The notes beneath the pieces were generated by a model. It did no database searches, was not told the origin of the DNA, and was given only the letters and a program-made list of their open reading frames with translations. Source: Candidatus Aminicenantota bacterium (lineage in GTDB: Bacteria; Acidobacteriota; B3-B38; Guanabaribacteriales; B3-B38). Taken from it: a stretch of DNA of 6,121 nt. A program made the position numbers and the translations under genes. Below are positions 1-5,537 of the stretch, piece by piece. The stretch lies in the NCBI GenBank assembly GCA_029880275.1, contig JAOUOQ010000117.1, forward strand, positions 1-6,121, read 5' to 3'. How positions within the stretch are numbered: the stretch's first letter is position 1; the number at the start of each line of letters is the position of its first letter.

Positions 1-411
1 ACCTGGGTGGAGAAAGGGGTGGTTAAAAATCTCAGCTACAGCAGGTATTGGGCAGCCCAGAAGGGGAAGGAGCCTACCTTTGCCATGAACTTTCTGATGG
101 AAGGCGGTGACCATACCATAGAAGAGCTGATAAAAGATACCGAAAAAGGGATTTTGGTAAGCAGCTTCTGGTATATCCGCATGGTGGACCCTAATAACCT
201 GTTGTGCACCGGGCTGACCAGAGATGGGACCTTCTGGGTGGAGAATGGTAAGATTCAATACCCTATTAACAACTTCCGGTTCAACGAATCTCCGGTGGTG
301 CTCCTCAACAACATAGAGAATATGACCAAATCCCAGAAGGTTGACTTCGGCATAATACCGGGGGTAAAAGCCCATAAATTTACTTTCTCCAGCGTGTCGG
401 AGGCAGTATAA
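1..411 (+). CDS. TldD/PmbA family metallopeptidase-related protein, C-terminal part (5' end outside window)
   Basis: The reading frame is open from base 1 and ends at TAA 409-411, giving the last 136 residues of a longer protein. The segment matches the C-terminal beta-rich domain of TldD/PmbA (TldE) proteins as I know them: an opening 'VEKGVVKNLSYSRYWA' stretch, then 'GILVSSFWYIRMVDP', 'TGLTRDGTFWVENG', 'NFRFNESP', and a closing 'KFTFSSVSEAV'. TldD and PmbA form a heterodimeric zinc protease that degrades unfolded peptides and matures some ribosomally made peptides. Only TldD carries the metal-binding HExxxH motif, and that region lies outside the window, so I cannot say which subunit this is. 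The catalytic partner may be encoded just upstream. The 74 bp before the next gene contains no convincing terminator. Confidence 0.88.
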   Translation, partial: TWVEKGVVKNLSYSRYWAAQKGKEPTFAMNFLMEGGDHTIEELIKDTEKGILVSSFWYIRMVDPNNLLCTGLTRDGTFWVENGKIQYPINNFRFNESPVVLLNNIENMTKSQKVDFGIIPGVKAHKFTFSSVSEAV

Positions 412-470
412 TACAGAAAAGGGATGATAATTCAGTAACAAACTTTTCTGAAACCAGATAATTATAATAT

Positions 471-477
471 TAAGGAG
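471..477 (+). promoter_or_regulatory. Shine-Dalgarno site that fixes the start of the small secreted protein
   Basis: TAAGGAG at 471-477 ends 8 nt before ATG 486. An in-frame GTG at 477 overlaps this site and so has no usable spacing of its own, which makes ATG 486 the preferred start. Confidence 0.7.
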
Positions 478-485
478 TGAGGGAT

Positions 486-857
486 ATGTTACAAAAAAGG
501 ATAATTTTAATGGGGTTGCTGGTGATATTTATAGCCGGTACTCTGTCTCCGCTATTCGGTCAGGGTGTTAAGGTCGGGAGTTTCACTCTTCCCAGAGATG
601 TGGAACACAGCGGAAAGACGATACCCCAAGGGGTATACCAGCTCTCTATAGAGACCCGTGATGAGGATACTTTCATTTGCATCTGGAAAGATGAGGAGCA
701 ACTCTCCAAAGAGATGGCCATCATCCAGGAGGCTAAGAAGAACTATCCAACGCCTGTTATCGCTGTGGATGTGATAACTCAGGATAAGGACCAGTTTGTC
801 AGAATCAGAGTATTTATGGAGCGGAAAGTATACAAAGCGTTCTATAAATGCGTATAA
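486..857 (+). CDS. Small secreted protein of unknown function
   Basis: This is a 123-residue protein that starts at ATG 486 (an in-frame GTG at 477 is less likely). Residues 1-26 form a clear Sec signal peptide: basic MLQKR, a hydrophobic core at about 6-23, then SPLFGQ with cleavage likely before G27. There is no lipobox cysteine. The mature part of about 97 residues looks beta-rich and globular. It contains a 'GSFTLPRDVEHSGKTIPQGVYQL' region (residues 31-53), reminiscent of small exported proteins in Acidobacteria-like genomes that carry an 'IP.G.Y.L' strand. The two cysteines, C65 and C122, could form a disulfide in the envelope. I do not recognise a named family and assign no function. 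It stands 74 bp after the TldD/PmbA gene and 111 bp before the STAS gene, so it may be transcribed alone. Confidence 0.75.
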   Translation: MLQKRIILMGLLVIFIAGTLSPLFGQGVKVGSFTLPRDVEHSGKTIPQGVYQLSIETRDEDTFICIWKDEEQLSKEMAIIQEAKKNYPTPVIAVDVITQDKDQFVRIRVFMERKVYKAFYKCV

Positions 858-968
858 GTTTGGAGAGGATGTCCGCTATCTCTTACCCGCTAAAAAAAGA
901 GTAAATTGGGGTGAGGTGAGTTTCTGCCGACGGAGGGATGCCCTTCCCTGTCATCATAATATAAGCAG

Positions 969-1316
969 ATGGAAGTCAATATAAGATACCAGGAAAATGT
1001 GGTCATTGTTGACCTGAAAGGAAAACTGGTCTGGGGGAGGGAGAGGCTCGTTTTAAAGGAGACTATCAGCCAATTGCTGGAAAAGGAGAGAAAAGATATC
1101 CTTCTCAATCTGTCCGAGGTAAAATATATGGACAGCAGTGGTATCGGGGAGCTGGTATCCAGCTATCGTGCAGTGAAACAGGCTGGGGGACGGCTAAAAA
1201 TTGTCCATCTGAGTAACAGAATATATACCACCCTGACCATCATGAGGTTATTGCCGATTTTTGAGGTCTTCTCGGATGAGAAGGAAGCGGTAAAAAGCTT
1301 CTCCACTGAAGCGTAA
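969..1316 (+). CDS. Single-domain STAS protein, probable anti-sigma-factor antagonist (SpoIIAA/RsbV type)
   Basis: This 115-residue protein is one complete STAS domain. Its layout is an N-terminal strand pair 'IRYQENVVIVDLKGKL' (5-20), a helix at about 28-40, the strand 'DILLNLSEVKYM' (43-54), then the signature D55-S56-S57-G58-I59-G60 and the helix that follows. In SpoIIAA this loop carries the serine phosphorylated by the anti-sigma kinase; S57 is the likely equivalent of B. subtilis SpoIIAA Ser58. Unphosphorylated antagonists bind the kinase and release a sigma factor or another target. No GHKL kinase, PP2C phosphatase or sigma gene lies in the window, so partners must be elsewhere. ATG 969 is the only reasonable start, because an in-frame TAA lies at 957-959. 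The ribosome-binding site is weak. The gene converges on the minus-strand operon with 26 bp between them. Confidence 0.9.
   Translation: MEVNIRYQENVVIVDLKGKLVWGRERLVLKETISQLLEKERKDILLNLSEVKYMDSSGIGELVSSYRAVKQAGGRLKIVHLSNRIYTTLTIMRLLPIFEVFSDEKEAVKSFSTEA
1292..1312 (-). terminator. Candidate intrinsic terminator for the minus-strand operon
   Basis: Read on the minus strand, GCTTC-AGTGGA-GAAGC (1312 to 1297) forms a 5-bp stem with a 6-nt loop, followed at once by TTTTT (1296 to 1292). It begins 30 nt past the stop codon of the DUF2851 gene. The stem is short, so this is tentative. It lies inside the last codons of the convergent STAS gene. On the plus strand it is followed by GTAAAA, so it would not end that transcript. 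Confidence 0.4.
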
Positions 1317-1342
1317 AAAGCAAACTCCCCTTTGACCCGCTA

Positions 1343-2899
1343 CTACATAGCCTCCAGAACCCTCTTGAACCCGCAGCGCTGACATACCCTCTCCTCCCGG
1401 GAGCACCAATCCTGATATATCTGAAGAAGCCCCTGCTGTCTTCGGGCGCTGTTGACAACCTTTTTTAGCCTATTTTCATAAGCAAACAGCCTGTATTCCA
1501 TAAATCTCAACAGACTGTTAGAAGGTAACTTGGGATACCAGCGGTAGAATCGAACCAGGAGATTTTCCAGCTGTTTATGCTCTTTATTTCGCGCATATAG
1601 AATCAGGGCTGGAATGATAACATTCACTATAATGGTAGCCGATCGCCCAGGACCGATTAACCGGATGCTCTTTTTCAATGTTTTCCCTGCAAAAGTGTAG
1701 TGCCAGCTCCAGTAATCCTCCTCTACCGAGCTGAAAAGCTCTTTCAACTCTTTGTTTATCTTTTTAAAATGGGATTCTTGGGCTGAAATCCCCGGAGCGC
1801 AAAATATCATCAGTAGCTTATGAAGCGGGGTTAAAGGAAAAACTCGGAGGAGGAAGTAGCACATGCCGGCTATGCGTCGAGCAGGGAAGTTAGCTGGTCG
1901 CATTCCACTTTTCCATATATACCGTGGTAGCACTTTATCCTGATATCGCCCCTTCAATCTCTCCCAGCTCTGCTCCAGCTCTCGTATATACTTGTCTTGT
2001 AAAACCGCCGGCTTAAGCGGAAGCTCCTGCTGGCTGGGTAATATGCCAGACATCCCCAAGAGCAGCGCTTGCAGAGTCATCCCCCAAATAGATGGTTTGG
2101 TTGAAGACAACACCTCCCTTATCTCTTTCAATGGAAGCTGACGAGCAAGCAGCAAAAACTGCTCCTTGTTCCGCTTATAGCCCAGAGCCTCCATTACCCT
2201 TTCGTAAATAACCTGATTGTAATCCTCCTGGGAGAGCTCTTTGGCGAAGCGGTTGGCTTTGCTGACTATCCGAGCATCCCCGGCTAAGTCTAACAGGGCA
2301 CCTATTTTGCTTAATTCCCTGGCTCTAATGACCGAATAGCAGGGACCCTGGCTGGAAGGAGAAGCAAAGGGGTAAGCGGAAGGGTTTATAGTATTGGACA
2401 GGGTTGTGAGTTTAGTATCTAAGGCATGATAAAGGGGAAGCTGGGGTATCTCCCTCCCGACGGAATTGACCAGCTTCTTGTTTACCCCCAGATCGTCCCA
2501 CATTATTACATGGAGGATCACATTATCATAATTTTTATCCTGATGATGATTATGAGCAAACCAGTCGGAGGCTAGCACATGGATTTCAATATCTCCTCTC
2601 AATACCTCTGCCGATGGTATCTTTATCGCAGCCTGGATAAAATCGGGACCGGACTCCGAATTCCACTTCCCCGGAGAGAGAACCTCCACCTTTTCACCCG
2701 AGTTTGTTTTAAGTTTATCCATGCGGAGACGCTGGTCGAACCATATACTCTGCACCAACTTCTCGGCAATCCGCTTTTCCAGCCCATACTCAGAAAAAAC
2801 AACTCGCCCTTCTCTTGTTATCCAATAGGGGAAGAGCTTCCTGAGGTAATCTATGAGGAAGCCTTCGCTATCTTCCCATTTTTTTTCTTGCCCATTCAT
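1343..2899 (-). CDS. DUF2851 family protein, uncharacterised, nuclease-like motif pattern
   Basis: This 518-residue protein has the hallmarks of DUF2851 as I know them: an N-terminal 'GFLIDYLRKLFPY' (13-25), then 'VLSPGKWNSESGPDF' (73-87), 'GDIEIHVLASDW' (102-113), 'HNHHQDKNYDNVILHV' (116-131), a long helical middle, and a C-terminal tail with C499, C506 and C509. The family has no established function. The spacing of E82-GPD86 and E105-x-H107 resembles the core of PD-(D/E)XK nucleases with histidine in place of lysine; this is my inference. The tail cysteines, especially CQRC (506-509), might bind metal. No signal peptide or membrane segment is evident, so it is probably cytosolic. The start at ATG 2899 lies 32 nt inside the end of the J-HTH gene, with only a weak GAAG upstream, so translation is probably coupled. 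It is the last gene of the operon. Confidence 0.85.
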   Translation of the reverse strand: MNGQEKKWEDSEGFLIDYLRKLFPYWITREGRVVFSEYGLEKRIAEKLVQSIWFDQRLRMDKLKTNSGEKVEVLSPGKWNSESGPDFIQAAIKIPSAEVLRGDIEIHVLASDWFAHNHHQDKNYDNVILHVIMWDDLGVNKKLVNSVGREIPQLPLYHALDTKLTTLSNTINPSAYPFASPSSQGPCYSVIRARELSKIGALLDLAGDARIVSKANRFAKELSQEDYNQVIYERVMEALGYKRNKEQFLLLARQLPLKEIREVLSSTKPSIWGMTLQALLLGMSGILPSQQELPLKPAVLQDKYIRELEQSWERLKGRYQDKVLPRYIWKSGMRPANFPARRIAGMCYFLLRVFPLTPLHKLLMIFCAPGISAQESHFKKINKELKELFSSVEEDYWSWHYTFAGKTLKKSIRLIGPGRSATIIVNVIIPALILYARNKEHKQLENLLVRFYRWYPKLPSNSLLRFMEYRLFAYENRLKKVVNSARRQQGLLQIYQDWCSREERVCQRCGFKRVLEAM

Positions 2900-3515
2900 C
2901 GTAATGCTTCAAGTAGGCGTTTGCTACCTCCACGGGATCAAGCTGGAGACATCTGGCATATTCTATGAGAAAACTCCTCAGATATGCCCGACATGGAAGA
3001 GCTTCGTAATTGTCCTTTTCTATGTTATTTAAAGTTTCCACGCTTATTTTGGTAACCTTGGAAATATCATTCAGCTCTACCTGCTTGAATATTCTCATCC
3101 GCCTGAGAAAATCCCCTTTGTATATGTGCTCCTCCTGAGGAAAAAACCTCCCCTCTTCGGTGACCTCCTCTTCTTGAAAAGCGATTTTCTGACCCCGCTC
3201 AGGAGCTGCCGTTGGTTTTTTCTGCAAGAGCTCCTCTGACTTTAAGCGTCCTTGCTGGATCAATTCCTCATTGTATGCTTCCCTGCTACTCTTATCCACC
3301 AAGACCTTGTATGCTTCATCCAGTGCGCGGGAGGCCTTTTTCAGCTCCTCCTCGGAAAAAAGTGAGTAAATTGCCAGAGAGCCTGGCTGGTAGATGCTCT
3401 TCAGTCGCTTATAGGCCTCCTTTATCTCCCTTTCGGTAGCCGAAGGTGAAACTCCCAGAAGCTCATAATGGCTGAGTCTAATTAGGTCTTCAGGGAAAAG
3501 CGTGTATTGCCTCAT
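2868..3515 (-). CDS. J-like domain plus RodZ-type helix-turn-helix protein (HPD motif absent)
   Basis: This is a 215-residue soluble protein with two domains. Residues 16-84 read as a J-domain: 'HYELLGVSPSATEREIKEAYKRL' followed by 'ASRALDEAYKVLVD' and 'REAYNEEL'. The HPD tripeptide that stimulates DnaK is replaced by Q43-P44-G45, so DnaK activation is unlikely. A charged linker (about 88-133) leads to an HTH_25 domain of the RodZ cytoplasmic type (135-205), with 'ISKVTKISVETLNNIEKDNYEALPCRAYLRSFLIEYARCLQLD' as its core. There is no transmembrane or periplasmic RodZ part. I infer a protein- or DNA-binding adaptor for the MinD-like ATPase encoded directly upstream. The start is ATG 3515, preceded by AGAGG at 5 nt. 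An in-frame GTG at 3542 would add 9 residues and overlap the upstream stop by 4 bp, but lacks a spaced ribosome-binding site. The gene's end overlaps the DUF2851 gene. Confidence 0.85.
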   Translation of the reverse strand: MRQYTLFPEDLIRLSHYELLGVSPSATEREIKEAYKRLKSIYQPGSLAIYSLFSEEELKKASRALDEAYKVLVDKSSREAYNEELIQQGRLKSEELLQKKPTAAPERGQKIAFQEEEVTEEGRFFPQEEHIYKGDFLRRMRIFKQVELNDISKVTKISVETLNNIEKDNYEALPCRAYLRSFLIEYARCLQLDPVEVANAYLKHYDEWARKKMGR

Positions 3516-3520
3516 CTTAT

Positions 3521-3525
3521 CCTCT
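3521..3525 (-). promoter_or_regulatory. Shine-Dalgarno site favouring ATG 3515 for the J-HTH gene
   Basis: Read on the minus strand, AGAGG sits 5 nt before ATG 3515. The upstream alternative, GTG 3542, has purine-rich AAAG directly against the codon with no spacing. The site lies in the gap after the ATPase gene's stop codon at 3539 on this strand. Confidence 0.6.
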
Positions 3526-3538
3526 GATTTGTCGGAAA

Positions 3539-4474
3539 TCACCTTTCATAACCGACAAGCAACCGATTGGTGATATTCCTGACCGACCTGGTGGCGCCTG
3601 AATCGGGGTAATTGAGAAGGAGAGGTTTCCTTAACCTGGTCGATTCCTCCACTTGCAAGTCATTATCAATATAGCCCAAGTACTGGAGAGTAATCCCAAT
3701 GGCATTCTCGCAGACCTTCTCTATGAAATAGCCAAGCCTTCGGTGGTCAGGAGTAGTGGTCCAGTTCAATATCAGCTTGACTGCAAAGCGGGGGAGTTCC
3801 TCTTCAATTTTCTTTTTTACTCCTTCATCCAACATACCTCCCGCTTCGCTGATTATTTCAGCCACCCTTTTTGCCCCCCACTTCCCTTCCTGGTCAAAGG
3901 ATACCTCCCATCTCTTTCTTGTCTCAAGGTCAGGGATGAGAGTGCTCAGTCGTCGCCAAAGGGCGGTTTTGATGAATTGATAGAAGTTCTCAATGGAAGC
4001 TGGCTCAGGTCGGGCAATCACCACTTTATGATGGGCTATGAGGAAAAAATCGAGGACATTAAAGGAGACTCCAGTCCCCAGGTCCAGGATGATGAAGTCT
4101 GCTGAAAGCTTCTTGATGGCCTTGAGGAACATCATCTTCTTCTTATAAACTATATTGGCTATTCCCAGAGGAGTTTTACCTCCGGGTATAAGCGAGAGAT
4201 AGGGTACATCTGTCTGAATGGTAACCAGGGCCAAATTGGACACCTTGCCAGAGATGAAATCAGAGAGACTGAGCCCCCTGAGTGGGAGGTTCAGATAGGT
4301 ATGAAGATTGGCGTTACCGAGGTCTGCGTCGACTAATATCACTTTCTTGGAAAGCCCGGCAATGTGGATTCCCATATTAGCCGCCAGAAAGCTCTTCCCT
4401 ACTCCGCCCTTCCCGCTGCCAAAAGCTATAATTCTCCCGCCATCTTTATTGCTATCTAATACATCTCGGAGCAT
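3539..4474 (-). CDS. MinD/FlhG (FleN)-like P-loop ATPase of the SIMIBI class
   Basis: This 311-residue protein carries a deviant Walker A motif, GKGGVGKS (21-28), with the signature lysine K22 and catalytic-type K27. Next come the switch-I segment 'VDADLGNANLHTYLN' (48-62) and the switch-II/Walker B 'IILDLGTG' (128-135), all diagnostic of the MinD/ParA/FlhG group. The DLG.G form and the spacing resemble FlhG/FleN more than ParA. The N-terminal glutamine-containing activation helix of FlhG is absent, and there is no obvious C-terminal amphipathic membrane helix of the MinD type. A charged segment at about 175-230 looks like an insertion before the 'LILNWT' strand. ATP-dependent dimers of this class position or count other complexes. 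Here the likely partner is the J-HTH protein encoded next. No flagellar genes are in the window. ATG 4474 has AGGAG and TGGAG upstream. It follows larE by 34 bp. Confidence 0.88.
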   Translation of the reverse strand: MLRDVLDSNKDGGRIIAFGSGKGGVGKSFLAANMGIHIAGLSKKVILVDADLGNANLHTYLNLPLRGLSLSDFISGKVSNLALVTIQTDVPYLSLIPGGKTPLGIANIVYKKKMMFLKAIKKLSADFIILDLGTGVSFNVLDFFLIAHHKVVIARPEPASIENFYQFIKTALWRRLSTLIPDLETRKRWEVSFDQEGKWGAKRVAEIISEAGGMLDEGVKKKIEEELPRFAVKLILNWTTTPDHRRLGYFIEKVCENAIGITLQYLGYIDNDLQVEESTRLRKPLLLNYPDSGATRSVRNITNRLLVGYER

Positions 4475-4508
4475 ATCTCTCCACTCCTAATCCAGGACAG
4501 CCTTTTAG

Positions 4509-5360
4509 CTATGGAATCTCTTTGGCAGAGGTTTTGAGCACCTCGTTCAAGCTCCCTGTGCGGTATCCTTGCAAGTCTAAGGTTATATATTTGTATCCCA
4601 GATTCTTAATCTTTTTGACAGCTTTTTCGAGTACATTAGAATCAAGGAAGCGAGAAATTTCGGAAGAAAGCACCTCAATGCGTGCCAAATCACCATGGTG
4701 ACGGATACGAACCTGCTGGAAGCCAAGCTCCCTTAAAAAGTCCTCTCCCTGTTCTACAGTCTTCAACTTCTCACTGGTGATGGTGGTATGATAAGGGAAT
4801 CGGCTCGCCAGACAGGCCGATGAAGGAAGATTCCATGTCGGCAGACTAGCCTTTCGGGAGAGGTAACGAACCTCGTCCTTGGTAATTCCGGCATCTATCA
4901 ACGGGCTTAACACTTTAAGCTCCCGCGAAGCCTTCAATCCAGGACGGAAATCCGAAGTATCATCCACATTGCTCCCCTCAATCACCACATTATAACCCTT
5001 CTCAGCCGCAATTTCTTTCAATCGGGTAAAAAGCTCAACCTTGCAATAATAGCAGCGGGAGGGGGAATTGGAGCGAAATCGGGGAGATGCCAGCTCATTA
5101 GTAGCAATAATTGTGTGAGCTATACCATAGCGGCGGGCGAAATCTTTCGCCCTTTTCAAATGGTGCTGAGGATAAAGAGGGCTCTGTGAGGTCACGGCCA
5201 GTACTTTATCCCTCAGGACCATTTGGGCTACATAGAGGAGATAGCTGCTATCCACCCCCCCACTGAAAGCCGCCACCACAGAAACATAACCCCGTAAAAG
5301 CTTACTAAGCTGTTTCTCCTTTTCCTCCGGAGATAATCCTTTTCTATATTTAGTATTCAT
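4509..5360 (-). CDS. larE: ATP-dependent sacrificial or cluster-dependent sulfur transferase LarE
   Basis: This 283-residue protein has the usual length and layout of LarE. It has an N-terminal PP-loop ATP pyrophosphatase domain with SGGVDSS (33-39), 'RCYYCK' (102-107), 'EGSNVDDTSDFRPG' (128-141), and 'LPSSACLASRFPY' (178-190), followed by the LarE C-terminal region. LarE adenylates the carboxylates of pyridinium-biscarboxylate mononucleotide and converts them to thiocarboxylates, a step towards the nickel-pincer nucleotide of lactate racemase and its relatives. C183 matches the sulfur-donating Cys176 of Lactiplantibacillus plantarum LarE. C103 and C106 are the only other cysteines, the pattern of LarE proteins thought to hold an iron-sulfur cluster. 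larB, larC and larA are not in the window. ATG 5360 has a weak ribosome-binding site. This is the first gene of the minus-strand operon. Confidence 0.93.
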   Translation of the reverse strand: MNTKYRKGLSPEEKEKQLSKLLRGYVSVVAAFSGGVDSSYLLYVAQMVLRDKVLAVTSQSPLYPQHHLKRAKDFARRYGIAHTIIATNELASPRFRSNSPSRCYYCKVELFTRLKEIAAEKGYNVVIEGSNVDDTSDFRPGLKASRELKVLSPLIDAGITKDEVRYLSRKASLPTWNLPSSACLASRFPYHTTITSEKLKTVEQGEDFLRELGFQQVRIRHHGDLARIEVLSSEISRFLDSNVLEKAVKKIKNLGYKYITLDLQGYRTGSLNEVLKTSAKEIP

Positions 5361-5392
5361 ATTCTGCGAGTAATAATTATGACTTTTTAACT

Positions 5393-5422
5393 ATGCTAAC
5401 AAAGGCGTGAGGATTAAGTCAA
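5393..5422 (-). promoter_or_regulatory. Candidate sigma70 promoter of the larE operon
   Basis: Read on the minus strand, TTGACT (5422 to 5417) matches the -35 consensus at 5 of 6 bases. It is followed by an 18-nt spacer and TAGCAT (5398 to 5393), which matches the -10 at 4 of 6. Transcription would begin near 5386, leaving a leader of about 26 nt before larE ATG 5360. This rests on consensus match and position only. Confidence 0.45.
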
Positions 5423-5436
5423 GCCATTTTCCTTTA

Positions 5437-5467
5437 AGCTGAAAACAAAAAGTATTCTGTTTTAGCT
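5437..5467. repeat. Imperfect inverted repeat between divergent promoters, possible operator
   Basis: AGCTGAAAACA (5437-5447) and TGTTTTAGCT (5458-5467) pair over 10 bp with one bulged G (5441) around a 10-nt centre. The repeat lies 14 bp upstream of the larE candidate -35 box and 10 bp upstream of the -35 box of the rightward promoter. It could bind a regulator of both, or be chance in AT-rich DNA. Confidence 0.35.
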
Positions 5468-5477
5468 CTCGATTAGT

Positions 5478-5506
5478 TTGACAAATCAACAAGTTTGAGC
5501 TATCTT
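5478..5506 (+). promoter_or_regulatory. Candidate sigma70 promoter of the beta-propeller gene
   Basis: A perfect TTGACA (5478-5483), a 17-nt spacer and TATCTT (5501-5506, 4 of 6 to the -10 consensus) make the best promoter match in the window. Transcription would begin near 5513, about 25 nt before the GTG start, which leaves room for the AAAGG site at 5524-5528. Confidence 0.6.
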
Positions 5507-5537
5507 TTTACAAAAGACACAAGAAAGGTAGATTGAG

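Noticed and set aside
414..450. Inverted repeat CAGAAAAG / CTTTTCTG after the TldD/PmbA gene
   Set aside because: The arms are 8 bp with only three G/C pairs and a 21-nt loop, and no T-run follows, so it does not look like a terminator.
463..468. Perfect TATAAT upstream of the small secreted protein gene
   Set aside because: It has no matching -35 at 16-18 nt, and a start about 7 nt downstream would remove the Shine-Dalgarno site at 471-477. It is more likely chance in AT-rich DNA.
934..949. Small hairpin AGGGA / TCCCT before the STAS gene
   Set aside because: Five base pairs only, no T-run, and no riboswitch-like core around it.
938..964. Eight-codon mini-ORF MPFPVIII ending 4 nt before the STAS start
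   Set aside because: The GGAGGG before its ATG has no spacing, and short ORFs of this size occur by chance. No leader-peptide logic is visible.
796..984. 62-codon open frame across the end of the secreted-protein gene and into the STAS gene
   Set aside because: It overlaps real genes out of frame, has no good start site, and its composition does not look like a protein. I also saw no sign that it is a frameshifted extension of the upstream gene.
2868..3515. Calling the J-HTH protein RodZ
   Set aside because: It shares only the HTH domain. The membrane span and periplasmic part of RodZ are missing, and a J-like domain takes the N terminus.
3653..4105. 150-codon plus-strand open frame opposite the MinD-like ATPase gene
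   Set aside because: The opposite strand has all the ATPase motifs in order, and this antisense frame shows no domain, signal or ribosome-binding site.
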